Shown: in pieces, positions 49,601 through 60,415 of the stretch
How the letters are laid out: every line of letters begins with the position of its first letter
Numbering within the stretch: the stretch's first letter is position 1
Assembly: GCA_023101725.1 (NCBI GenBank)
Contig: JALJCO010013654.1
Location: 1,776,001-1,840,000 of the forward strand
DNA length: 64,000 bases
Reading direction: 5' to 3'
From: Atherinomorus stipes
Lineage: Eukaryota > Chordata > Actinopteri > Atheriniformes > Atherinidae
Notes under the pieces: generated by a model
What the model was told of the DNA's origin: nothing
Database searches by the model: none
What the model saw: the letters and a program-made list of their open reading frames with translations, nothing else
Program-made: the position numbers and the translations under genes

Positions 49601-49601
49601 T
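43690..49601 (-). CDS. stmnd1: stmnd1, stathmin domain-containing protein 1 (complete coding region, 5 exons)
   Basis: Exons: 49601-49539, 46280-46097, 46034-45889, 44371-44240 and 44145-43690 (stop TAG). They have GT-AG borders and continuous phases and give 326 aa. The stathmin-like part is about residues 132-190: LDEKEGITRRPPARLESLKAK, then LDEKMRLAEERRK and FKEDELKTRLRTKSARV. It is a charged helix of the type stathmins use to bind tubulin. The start MGCGSS carries Gly2 for N-myristoylation and Cys3 for palmitoylation, so membrane anchoring is likely. The last exon encodes an acidic, Glu/Arg/Lys-rich tail that looks disordered. An in-frame upstream ATG at 49637 has a weak context (T at -3); the chosen ATG has A at -3 and G at +4. 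It is longer than the roughly 276 aa I recall for human STMND1, mostly in the tail. The flanking rbm24 supports the call. Confidence 0.87.
44372..45287. other. Intron 3 of stmnd1, proximal part
   Basis: A/T-rich, no recognised feature. The 84-codon ORF at 44574-44828 is judged chance. Confidence 0.5.
45288..45736. mobile_element. hAT-like MITE in stmnd1 intron 3
   Basis: The ends TAGGTATGCGCGATAT and, inverted, TAGGGATGTACGATAT form TIRs of about 16 bp with three mismatches. The flanks CATAATTT and AATAATTT match 7 of 8, fitting the 8-bp target duplication of hAT elements. The interior is rich in CGATAT-type subterminal repeats. Non-coding. Confidence 0.65.
46390..47636 (+). mobile_element. 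Rex/CR1-like LINE fragment in stmnd1 intron 1
   Basis: It lies antisense to stmnd1. Broken frames give MFFDFSRVFNTIQPALL (first RT Asp), STGAPQGTVLSPFLFTLY, QKYSDDSAV (SDD in place of ADD), then LDNRLDWKCNTDYIYKK and QSRLYFLRKLRSFNVC, ending with the ttcccttctgggataaataaag tail. A small internal duplication (DDSAVEDSAVVG) disrupts the catalytic region. It is 5'-truncated and inactive. Confidence 0.8.
47637..49538. other. Intron 1 of stmnd1, remainder
   Basis: A/T-rich. It contains an A-run followed by a G-run at about 48860-48898. No exon or transposon recognised. Confidence 0.5.
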
Positions 49602-50282
49602 CTTCACCCCAAGACAGTTAAGTGAAGTGAAAGTCATAAACGTATAGTTGAATTACACTTCAGAGTAATGTTTTCACCCTTGTCTGTTCAATAACTCGTA
49701 TCGTCTTGCATTCCTTTACTCGGACACTGTTGGTCTCCATGGACCCGGTGCGTTGCTAGGGGCCAGTTGCTACAATAAATCTGACCTGGTAAAAGAGGTG
49801 ACACCCAGGAACAAGCAGAAACAAAACACCGGGTCACTCTTCTGATAATGTGATGGCCAACTTTGGATACTGCAGGTTAAACCGTAAGAAGACAGCAACC
49901 ATAAAGCCATTCATATTGATTACCTCAGTTTGACTCTGAACCATTTTTTAAAAAGTTGATACAAGGGAGGGTGATGTTTTACCATTGTGTAGCATCCCCT
50001 CTTCTTTACACAAGTACACTTGAAAAAAAAAAGGGAATTCCAGATCTTTGGATTTACTGTAATAAATTTAGTCCATTTTACAAAATTATTCAATGTTCCC
50101 TCTGTAAATATAAATTCATCATGTTTATTTTACATGTTTAGAAAAAATAGTGCATTTACTAGATATAATCATGTTGACTGAAAAGGTTTCAAAAGAATAA
50201 CTGAACAAAATTCAATTATGTTTGTTCACCACTTGTACCTCCAAGTTTTAATGCGCCCTGGCAAATTGGCCGCAAAGATTTC

Positions 50283-50420
50283 TCTTGGCTGACTGGTTAG
50301 TGCGCATGCCTCTAATGCAGGAGGTCACGGCTCAAACCCTGTCCGAACCCTTCTTGTACCACATCCTCCATGTTGTAAGGCATATTTAGCCGGATTTTGC
50401 TGTTATTGGTCAAGATAAGT
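50283..50420 (+). mobile_element. tRNA-derived SINE-like fragment
   Basis: An A-box-like stretch TGGCTGACTGGTTAGTGCGC (50287-50306) and a B-box-like GGCTCAAACCC (50330-50340), at tRNA-like spacing, are followed by an unrelated body. The B box is mutated from GGTTCAAANCC. It does not fold as a clean tRNA, so I read it as the 5' part of a decayed SINE. Confidence 0.45.
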
Positions 50421-51097
50421 GGTGATAATACTCACTGAAAAATGAAACTGCCTTTTTTCTAAAGTTTTTCCAACTTATTTTCAATGGCAGGGATGCCTAA
50501 ACTTCTGCCTCCAAGGGTCAAAGTGAAAATATGCCAGTGACTCTTGGGCAAATCAGAGATTTTAAGGGTGAAACTAAAATAAATGTTAAGCAAAGTTCTT
50601 TTAATCATTCTTCAATATTTAGATAAATGCATCTTTTCCATCAGAGCAAATTACACGCTGCATAGAAACACTGTTGTGGCAAAATAACAAAAAAGCCATA
50701 GTTAGGAGGACAACAAACAAACAAACTGCATCCAAATATAATTTTTCAAGTTGATATTTTAGCACCTGCTATGATTGGTTCCTGGTAGATGGGATTGTTT
50801 GCATATTCCCATCATGGGAATATTTCCCATCATGCAGCACACCTTCTGTTCTTTTCTTCACCATGACTTAAATGTCCATGTAATCCAATGACAGCATCCC
50901 CATCTGAGATAATTGAAAACAATCATTATCACCTACATGAGTGCAAGCCAGTATAATATCAATTACTGGAATGGCTACAAAACAAATAAACAAACAGTGT
51001 ATTAAAACTGTCACATATTGTCAAAAGTGTATCAGTGTGGGATTAAAATGAGATAATGGGGGCAGTTACACTTCCTTGTGATGAAGGTGTGTAATGA

Positions 51098-51277
51098 ATT
51101 GGTCCTCAAGTGCTGCTGTCCTGCAGGTATTTAATGCACCCTTGCCCTGATTCAAATTAATGTATCAATCAGCCTAACAAGTTCTGAACAGTGACTCACT
51201 AATTTGAATCAGGTGTGTTGAAGCAAGAAGGCATAGAAAACCTGCAGAATTGTGGCCCTTGAGGACTGGATACCCTT
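51098..51277. mobile_element. MITE related to the 2682-2892 element
   Basis: It shares the interior phrases tcctgcaggt, tgattcaaattaatg, ctaatttgaatcaggtgtgttgaagca and gaaaacctgcagaattgtggccc with that family. Its ends are degraded (ggtcctcaag and cttgaggacc arms). Confidence 0.55.
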
Positions 51278-51463
51278 GATGTAATGTGAAAATAATGTGC
51301 AGAGTATAAATGACCAAATGGTGTTGGTGTAAAAGTTATTGGATGATCTGGGATAAAGTGATGAAATTGTGAAGGTCCGCAAGACTGAAAGAATTTAAAA
51401 TTTTGATTCATTTCACCACAGAACAGTTTTTTAATTTTTCTTCAGACATTTCTAAATAACTTA

Positions 51464-52150
51464 AGTTTTGACTCCAAGAACGCAGCAGCATTTTGGGATT
51501 GTATTCACATATGGCTTCTTATTTGCTTGATAAAACTTTAACCTGCACTTGTGGACAGCAGGGATTGCACTGCAAACATTTAGTGTTTTTTGGTTGTGCC
51601 CTTGCAGTGAAAAATCACATCTGTTTTTAATGTATTGCTACCTGTGTACCTAAAGACCACAATCCCTTCAGTCTTGTCTCATGTGGACAAAGATTCCTCC
51701 CGTTTCTCTGAATCTCTCTTTGATACTATACACTGTAAAGGATTGTCAAGGTCATTGCAAGTATATAATGAAGATTTTTTTTTTTATCTATTACACAAAT
51801 GTTAGATTGGTGGGCCTCTGCCCGTCTTTGCAGACGAGAGCCCCTGCCTCTTTGAAATGCTCCAATAATATCAAGTCATGTTACTAACCTGTTGCCAATT
51901 AACCTAATTAGTTGTAAAATGCTTCTCCAGTTGTTTCATGTGTCAATCACTTTTTTAACGTTTTGGTAACCCTGTTCCAAATTTTTGGAGATGTTGCTGC
52001 CATCAAATTCAAAATGAGCTAGTATTTTCCATGAAATGGTCAAATGTTTTAGTCTCAGCATCTGGTATATTGTGTGGTGTGGTATAATGTGAAAAAATTT
52101 TCCCCCAGCTGATATTAATCAATCTATATGAAGGAATATCAACAAATATT
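51464..52150. mobile_element. Degraded DNA-transposon relic, common teleost family, superfamily not assigned
   Basis: Stretches such as taacctgcacttgtgga, ccaattaacctaattagttg and gctgccatcaaattcaaaatgagct are ones I recognise from a very abundant fish transposon whose transposase lies antisense. No frame is intact. I did not identify terminal repeats. Confidence 0.45.
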
Positions 52151-52650
52151 TAACTGTCAGGCCCATGAATGGTGCAATGTTGAAATTCTGCTTGATTTAG
52201 GTTATTCTTTAATAAAAAAAAAAAAAACACATGAAATTTAAAAAGGGGAGAATTGTAATATATTTGTATTTGTATTTATAAGGGCAGATTTTTTAAGCAG
52301 TTCATACTATAATACTGGATATCCCTCGTGAGCCTCTTTTAAAATGAATTAGTTCTAGAATATGATTTGAATTCTTTGCTAAATCTACAACTAACTTTTC
52401 ATTTGCAATTATGAACCAAAATCATAACACTGCCAAAAACTAAAAATCTCACAGGAATGACTAAACTGGCTTATTTCCTGGCCTCAGAGCTAACTAATGT
52501 AGGCATGAATCTGTCTGCAGAAAATTCACCAATCATTTTTCATTGTTGCATATAAAATTCCTTCATTAAAATCCCTAGTTGCCATAAAACAATGAGAAAA
52601 AACTCATAAGGACAATGGTAAATAAAATGTTGTTGTTTTTGTAGACCTTA

Positions 52651-52797
52651 ATTCAATTCAATTCAACTTCATTCAACTTTATTTGTATAGCGTCCATTCA
52701 TGACAATGTCACCTCAGGGCGCTTAAACAGACAGAAAAGCTCAGGTCAGATTCATAATAGCCTAGCTAAGGAAACCAACAGATTGGATTGAATCTTA
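52651..52797 (-). mobile_element. 3' end fragment of the L2/CR1 LINE
   Basis: On the minus strand this repeats the last about 145 bp of the 24320-29323 LINE, including gcgccctgaggtgacattgtcatgaatgg and the (TGAAT)n tail. It is heavily 5'-truncated, the standard product of target-primed reverse transcription. Confidence 0.85.
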
Positions 52798-54806
52798 CAA
52801 ACCTTTCAAACCCCTTTTGTCATTATATTACCAGAAAATGTTTTTTATGTTTTATTTTGTTGATTTTTTACAGTTTTCTGGCTAGAATCACAATGAACAG
52901 GGTTAAAGATATTCTATTCAGTTCATGAAACAGAGTGAAATATGCTAAATATAATGTAGTAATAAAATAAGTGTCTTCAATAGATTAGAAGAATTAATCC
53001 CAAGTTATCATTCAAAGCACCTACAGCCACGTATTTTCCTTCAAATGATATAAAACTTTGAAACAGTTTCTTGAGATCAGTTCTGGCATTCAGCCCATCT
53101 GTCTCCAGGCAGAGATGTGACATCCTCCACAGCTGGAGTATTTGGGACTATAGGTTCAAATCCTGGGAACAGACACACTTTTATTGATCAGTTTATTACA
53201 TCAGTAAAAATTTATTTATTTTTTATCACTGAATATAATATGTAGATGTATTCAGTGATGTGTTAACAGTTGCGCTTCTCTCTGAAGTTTAAAACTGTGT
53301 TAAAAATGTATCTGCAGCTTTCAAAAAGGAAACTTTGATAGACTACAGTGTCAGTGATCGATTATTAGTCAATATTTTAGGGAATTGGACATTTTTGTGC
53401 TGCAGTGGTTGAAAGTAACTAATTGCGTTTACTCAAGTTATTGTAATTGAATAGTTTTGTGAGTAAAGCAAATTGCGCAGGTGGAAGATGATGGTTGTTG
53501 CCGAGCAAAAGATGGAGGAGGCTGAGGGTTGCCAAGTAGAGACACTGAATTCCTGTGGTAGAGAGGAGGAAGGAAATCCTTGGCCATATCTCAGCGAGCT
53601 CTTTATGTTCAAATGCATACAAGACACTAACTTTATCATATAAATGCTACAAATTTGTCTAATGCTTATTCAGTGGGCAGAGTATTCTTTGGAGACAACA
53701 CTTATTTAATTTCTTAAATAAGCAGTCAGTGTGCTCATTTGTTCATTAATACAATTGAATTTATGATTTAGGTTTGCTATAGAAAGAAAAAAAAGAGCAG
53801 TTTTCCTTTAAAAAAAATAAGAATATAGTTTGTTAAGGAATTGCTCAAGATTTCACTATCTTGGATACTGTAGCTAGCTACTTTGACTTGCTTTGATTTT
53901 CTCTCCTTTTTGTTGTAGTGTTGTAAAAGTTGATCAAAACCAGTGTTGGATTGGATTTGTAACTCGTCCTTTTTACAGCAAATAATTGAAAGTAACAGTA
54001 ACTTTCACTCCAAGTATCTTTTAAATAAAGTACTTGTTTTTTTACTTTTACTCAAGTACATTTCAGATGGGTACTTTACTACTACTGGAGTTTAAACAAA
54101 GATACCTTTACTTAATTACAAATTTTCAGTCGGCCTACTTTCCCTCCTCTGTTGCGCTGCCTCCTGCCAGAACCTGTTCAAACTTTAAGGATTTCATGAA
54201 CCATGTGACTGTATGTCTGTCAGTGTAGAGATTTGCCCATATATACCACCACTTCCAGTCAGAGAATACGGTAAAACAGGTTGTTTTTTTGTTCTTGAGT
54301 AATTTAATTTTCCATTCTACAAACCATAAAACCAAAATCAAACCGTTTTCATTTTTTCTGTTAATCCTGTTTTAACAACTAAAATAAAACATGCCTCATG
54401 TTTAATTCTTAGTTATTTAACTTTGAAATGAAAATCAAATTGACACTTGTTTTTTGTTTTTCAATCGTCACCTCTGAATGGAAACTCCAGTGACCAAAAC
54501 ATACACAAACTCAAATTCCATCCATCTATTGATAACTGATTCAGTTTTCCTTACTTATTTTAGCTGTTAAAAGCTTTTAACTCTTCAGATAATGTGCAAA
54601 ATCATTTATTTTAAGAATTCAAGCAGTCATTATGTTCATAATTATAGATCTTAGTGAAGGTTTTATGCCTGGGCAAAAATTCATTCAAACCATTAAAATC
54701 CATCTGAAAGTACATGTTAAATGTAATAAAACCAACACAAGTATGCTCATACGTATTTTATTGAAAGTACCACCACATGGAGAAGACCACACATGACAGC
54801 AGAGCG
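52798..54806. other. Intergenic, downstream of the tektin gene
   Basis: A/T-rich. No gene recognised. A minus-strand AATAAA at about 54762-54757 (tttatt on plus) suits polyadenylation of the tektin transcript. ORFs at 53419-53639 have no domain. Confidence 0.45.
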
Positions 54807-57800
54807 CTAATGCACGAGTCCTGGAGCTGCATATAGTGCGGGCTTCTTAGCGAGGACCACTGCATTGTAAAGGACAGGCTGAAAGCTCTGGTGCATGTTA
54901 TAACATCTCTGCGACACGTGCATGGCATGAGCATTTTTGGCCAATTTGTCCTCCAGAATCTCTCGGCGCTTGTGCGCAAGTTCAAGATTTTTCCTACACA
55001 TTAAAAACAATAGGGAGCAGTCAGTGAAGTGATGGTCTACAGCCATAGTTAGTCTAAATAGAGCATAAACAGTTTGACCCTTTATGTGGTTGGACAGACT
55101 TACTGGGCATGCTTCAGTGCCAAGGGAAATCCACTTGCCGTTTTTGCCAGGTCGTGTCTCAAGAGAGTGAAGCTGATGTAAGGCTGCAGGAGGAACACAA
55201 AAAACATTAGACTTTGATAGATTTTGTGATATTTCAGAACCCTTTTTTTCTATTACTTTCAGGCACTTAATTTTCTGCAATTTGATTAAGTTTCTTTTCA
55301 CACTAGTTTTATGCATTCTCTGCAGAAAAAGGAGGCGTGAAAAAATGCATGTGTTGTAAACACTGAATGGATGTCCCCTACATTCCTCTGGAAATCTAGG
55401 CCACAGTCACTGGAAACAAGCGCTCCAGCTGCAATCAAGTTCATCCTAGTACTTACATAGTCCAAGCATAGCTCATATCTGGGTCTCTGGTTGAGCATTT
55501 CCAGGCAGTGGGTGGCCTGATGCAGACTGGAATCCCAGTTCCTTATCTGACTTGCCACTTTCTGTATGTCCTTTGAAAAATCGGATATGTCTTCCAGGGT
55601 CTGAAGGTTTAAAAACATAATAAATGAAGGATCAGAGAAGATTTCAATTTCAATCTCAATCTATTTTTTCTTTCTTTCTTTCTTTCTTTTTTTTTTTTAA
55701 ATAGGGACTAGGCATACTAATGTACAGTATATTTTTATGTAAATATAGAAGATTATAGCCACTGACTAATTTCCATCTTTGGTCCCGAGGCAGGTCGATT
55801 TACTTAAAAACAGCAGAATACAATGACATAATACATGGACAGCATATGATAACATAAATAGGGACAGAACATAACATAAGACATGAACAACAGCTCACAT
55901 TTATATCAAAGGTTATAGATTAAAAAGGCATCTAGTTTAAAAAGTGTATAAATCCCAAACAATGACAACCATCGGTGCTATACATGGTGGGTACATTGTT
56001 GATGTGCTTTTGCTTAACACTATTTTAAAATGATGAATGTTTATTAATTTCCCCGACAGTACTGGTAATTTGTTACAGGAATGTATGCCTCTGAAATTTA
56101 GAGTCTGTATGACAGAACCATTTCACAGAATTTTGTTTAGTCTCCTCTAGTTAATGCCCTGGTAATTTAGTGATTGTTTTTATTCATTTATTTTTTCTCG
56201 TTATATAAATATATGTATTTAATGGTGGAGGTGCAAGGGCATTCAGTATTTATAAATGTTCAAGACATGTCCAAGAAAATTTTAGAACTGTCAAAACTAA
56301 CAATGTTGCATTTTTAAAAGAGTGTCACAATGGTGAAAATGATGATGGTTTTCTATCCACGATTTTTATTGTTTGTTTGTTTGTTTGTTTTAAAGAGAGA
56401 CCTAATGAGCTGCAATGTGTGCTTGCAGTTGTATATAACCAGGCTGCATAACAGTAGGTTAAAGGGGAACCTCAGTAACTTTTTTACCTCAATAAATGCT
56501 TTTCGGAATCCCCGTGGGGCTAAACAAAGTGTTTACGGAGCGATTCAATGTTTCCCCCCCTCCCGCCGGTGCCTCTGGCCTGCGAGCAGCTCTATGCAAC
56601 TTTGCCTGCGCCGACCCGAGCAGAACTTGCGACAACAGAAACCGCTGTACGGTACTCAGGTCCCCTATCTACCGAGCTGCTTCCAGCTCTGATTTTAACC
56701 AGATTACCAGCGCTAATTCCAAGAAAACATTTCTTTAGCTTCACACCACCTAAACACGGCTCCTGGCTCTCATAACCAACTCTTTGCTGGACCAGAGTGA
56801 TTCATGTAGCTTGCGCTGCCTGGGCGCCGGGTGAAGCATCACTGCTTCAGGCTCAATAATCACTTGTCATGTCCGCAAAAAGTAAATAAAAGTTCATATT
56901 CTTACCTGCTACTCGCCAACACCAGTGAAAAATATAATCCACGGCATATTTACCCGCAAATCGCGGGTAAAACATCCCGTTTCAGAAAATACAGGACTTT
57001 GCTTTGAGTAGAGGGAGACGAGGTGCTGCTACCAACGCAGCAAAGTAGCATCAACAAGCTAGTAAACGCTTAGAAATATATTCAGGGATCAAAATAGAGG
57101 AAAGGCAGGTAGAGAAGCCGTCTGTGTGCTGTGGGGGTGTAGGGGGGGGTTGAACTTTTAGACAGTGAAAGGACGCCACTAGGGGGAGCCCCGAGCTGAA
57201 GTTACTGAGTTCTGCTTTAAATGAGAAAATATCATGGCATGCCTATAAGCATCCGCTGACTTTAAAAATAATAATGGATTAGATTTATTTTGCGCTAAGT
57301 TACGTATGTAGCCACAGCTGCCCTGGGGCAGACTGACGGAAGCCTGGCAGCCATTTCGCACCTACAACCCCTCTGACCACCACCGGAACATTCACACACA
57401 TTCATACACCAGTGGAGGCAAGGAGGGTTAAGTGTCTTGCCCAAGGACACAGCGACAGATGGCTGTAAATTGGGATTTGAACCACCGATCCTTTGATCAC
57501 TAGCTGACCTGCTCTACCACCTGAGCCACAGCCACCCCATGAACTTTAAGGCCATTCAGACTCCCATGATGCACTCTGCTTTGACATCTTGACGTCAGCC
57601 TTTTGTTGCGTTTTCTCAAACCCTAGCAGAGTTGGGACCTAACAGTCAGTCCAACAGCTGCTTCTTTTTGTGTTTTTGCATATGTATAGAGAACTGTCAT
57701 CAGCTTATATTTGTGTTGACATTTGGACTAATATTTAGGAAGTTCTTTATATAGAGACTAAATAAAAATTTGTCCTCGAACTGAACCTTGCGGGACCACC

Positions 57801-60129
57801 AAGCGCAAAGTCAAGTTGAGATGATTGTTCAATCTGTAAGATCTGTCTTTGATCTGACAAGTATGACCTCATCCAGCAGGGGGTTCAACTAGAGAAATTA
57901 AAAGGTAACAGTTTAGAGAGGAGTATATTGAGGTTGATCAAATCAAATGCTCTCCTTAAATCTAAAAACAGAACTGTTTTACAGTTCCAAACAAATATAA
58001 GATCAGTCGAATGTTTAAAGGCCCACAATGGAACTTGTAGCAGTTTTCTCAGTGACGCGCCCCCTATCGACAGCTAAACTAGCATCCATCTTGCATCGTA
58101 CCTGTACTGTGAGCTCACTCCAGCCAGTAAAAGACAGTCTTATATTAACTCTTGTTCTGTCCCGTCCTCTCTTTGTTTTCCTCTCTTCCTCTGGAAATGC
58201 TTCCTTGCGTTTCTTTGCCGAATTTGACATGATGCGTATTCAAAACACGCGCTGTGTTCATATCTGGTTTATATCTGTTTGCTATTAAGTGACACGGTGT
58301 GCAATGTGTCGGCTGCAACGTCACGGCCCCATCACGGATACAAAAGTTGCATAGTACAGTTTCTGAGCCGTGGGACGTCTCTGGGCAGTGATGGTTCGAA
58401 AATATGCATAATGAATATTAGTGTGCCATCAAAATGAGTCAGAAATGCATATTTTTTTAAGGCCTAAAAGTTAAGTTTTGGGTCTTTGAAATAAATCCTT
58501 TTGCTATAATAGGCGGCCTTGTAACTTCATTTTGGGAGCACACTTACAGCACCTGCCTTGCTGTGAGTGTCCCTGGAAGCCATAAGAAAAAAAAAAAAAA
58601 AATCATTGTGAAGCTATAAACTGTATTGTTTAATCCAGTGGACTGACCCTTTGGCTCTCCCACTTCAGTGTTTCCTGGACCCTCGCCAGCTTTTGGATCT
58701 TCCTCCTCAGAGAGCCATGTGTGATGCGGCGTAGGTACTCTTGGGTGCATTTTATCTGTAGTGGTAACCGAAAAGAATATACTTTAGTATTGCTTATTGA
58801 AACCATAAAAACCCATCTATTTGGGAATAATCAGGCCAGAAATGCATTGCCTTACATGGCCCAGACAGAATTGCATGTTTCTCCTTAACAAAGATGACTC
58901 CTTAATGAGGTCATCAGCTGTATGCCTCAGGGATTTGCAGTGAGAGAGCCAATCATCATAGCTTAGATGGGGAGGGTTGTATTGAGTAGCGGGCTGCTGG
59001 AAACTTGGGTTATTGAAGCCATGGGTGATGCATTTGGTGGTGAGTCTGATGGCTTCGCATTTGTCCTGAAAATCTGCCAAAAGTTGAGTGCGAATTTCCT
59101 GCAGAGAACTGGAGTGAAAGGGGAAGGGTGAGACTCAACAAAGGCAGATTATATGTTAATATGGAACCTTCACATGTCACAAAACATTATTTTGCAACAT
59201 CTGATCTTCTGGATCATTGTGTTTTCCTCATTCAAGCACACTTTAGTTAAAATAGCCTAAAACCAAAAACTAACAGTCTAATCATTGTTCAGGACGATGC
59301 TATGACAAATAAACATGTAACATGTAGACATTTCTGTATGCCAGACCTCATCTTGTCAAGCAGGGTGCAAATATGGTTCTGAAGCAGTTCTATGCTCTCG
59401 TTGGTCAGCTGTTGTTCTTTCTTCAGGTCAGAGAGGACCAGGTCTTGACTCAGGTCAAGACTCAGTGAGCTCAAGCTGCCACTGAGTGCCACACAGTCAC
59501 TCATGAGTTGATTGTACATCTGCTTCTCATGAATACAGCGCTCAGAAACATCTTTCATCTGCACATAAATGACAGTAGCCATGAAGTCAAAATTGACTAA
59601 CTGAAAATGGTGTTTACTTTCCTAAAAACAACAAAAAACTTTAAATCTTAATGTATGTACCTGTTCCAAAGCAGCAATTTCTTGGTCCACTTGGCAAATG
59701 CTGTCAGAGATGTGAGTCTGCCATTGACTGACCTCCGTGTGCCGAGATCTGAGGTGCCCCGTGGTGTTGTGAATAGCAGAAGGGATCTGCATGGAAAAAA
59801 CACAAAACCACAAATCCCTCGAAGAAAAAGAGTCAACAAATGCAGAAAGACCTACAAAGATACAGTAATTTCATCAAATGGATGGCTCCCCAAATCAAAA
59901 TGTTTCATTTAAAGATACTTTACTAGAAATGAGGTGTTAAGTTCAGCAGATGATAATTACCTGAGACAAATCATTACTGAAGGTAGAGACAGCTTTGTTA
60001 TCAAGCATCAGCACCTGGTTTCTCTGAAGCTGCGGTCTGCTGAGCAGCCGAATATTATTGTTTGGCAGGACAGGCAGAGTCAGTCTGCCCCCTGACTTCA
60101 GCAGGTCCTTTCGCGATGTGCAGTGTTGC
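54807..60129 (-). CDS. Tektin-family protein (8 exons seen, first coding exon missing; possibly tektin-like 1/ccdc105)
   Basis: Tektins are coiled-coil filament proteins inside ciliary and sperm-tail microtubule doublets. Exons: 60129-59961, 59786-59661, 59558-59347, 59108-58856, 58755-58648, 55600-55457, 55183-55104 and 54993-54807 (stop TAG). All have consensus borders and compatible phases and give about 425 aa. Family signs: VDQEIAALEQ early; a Trp-containing YDDWLSHCKSLRHTADDL segment; ETLKWESQR, matching the tektin LKW stretch; NQRPRYELCLDY, a variant of the RPNVELC signature; and a C-terminal NAHAMHVSQRCYNMHQSF, matching tektin NSL...C..MR..F. The 60129 exon starts in phase needing two upstream bases, so the initiator lies upstream. 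I could not find it in 60130-64000, which is mostly repeats. The variant signature and divergence suggest a tektin-like protein rather than tektins 1-5; the exact orthologue is uncertain. Confidence 0.75.
56459..57220. mobile_element. TTAA-flanked MITE (family C) in a tektin intron
   Basis: Left end TTAAAGGGGAACCTCAGTAAC at 56459; right end inverted TTAAAGCAGAACTCAGTAAC ending at 57220. The 762-bp interior is GC-rich on the left. Overlapping ORFs at 56330-56775 are composition artefacts. The family is distinct from A, B and D except for the TTAAAG start. Confidence 0.7.
57225..57538 (-). mobile_element. tRNA-derived SINE
   Basis: The minus strand starts GGGGTGGCTGTGGCTCAGGT, has an A box at GTGGCTCAGGTGGTAGAGC and a B box GGTTCAAATCC (about 57472-57482), then the conserved fish SINE body gtccttgggcaagacactta and tgtatgaatgtgtgtgaatg. 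This is a typical pol III tRNA-derived teleost SINE head and body. It lies directly beside the family-C MITE. Confidence 0.85.
57700..58010 (-). mobile_element. LINE reverse-transcriptase fragment
   Basis: The minus strand, with stops and shifts, reads DLRRAFDLIN around the first RT aspartate, then SYLSDQRQ and a decayed form of the VPQGS region (GGPARFSS). It is probably a CR1/L2-like RT piece in a tektin intron. It ends where the family-D element begins. Confidence 0.45.
58015..58490 (-). mobile_element. TTAA-flanked element (family D), copy 2
   Basis: It is the reverse-complement relative of 23669-24134. TTAA is present at 58015; the other end is mutated (TTGAA). The minus ORF reads MSNSAKKRKEAFPEEERK, RGRDRTRVNI and RLSFTGWSE, matching copy 1. 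Confidence 0.7.
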
Positions 60130-60201
60130 CTGAAAATACAGCACAACATTTAAGATGAAATCAGAAGAATAAGAATTATTCTAGAATTAAATCTGATTTC
60201 C

Positions 60202-60233
<32 letters not shown>

Positions 60234-60415
60234 AAGTCTGCTCTGTCCCTTCTTGTAGACGGGCTCTGTTATCTGTTTGGTCCGGTCGATTGTCTAGCTG
60301 AATTCCCAGGCACTTGTATCCCTCCACTACTTCCACCTCTTCTCCCAGGATGTGAACAGTGCTTTGTTCACTCCTGTTCATTCTGAAGTCAGCGATAGTC
60401 ACTCCCTCTCAGAGC
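60202..60415 (-). mobile_element. Rex/CR1-like LINE fragment
   Basis: The minus strand gives MTIADFRMNRSEQSTVHI and EEVEVVEGYKCLGIQLDNR, corresponding to the VDF+R and KYLGIQLDNRLDW region of the copies at 18441 and 46390. It is followed by a 28-base A-run at 60202-60230 on the plus strand. Confidence 0.65.

Noticed and set aside
54758..54985. 75-codon ORF in the last tektin exon
   Set aside because: Out-of-frame shadow; the correct frame gives KNLELAHKRREILEDKLAKN.
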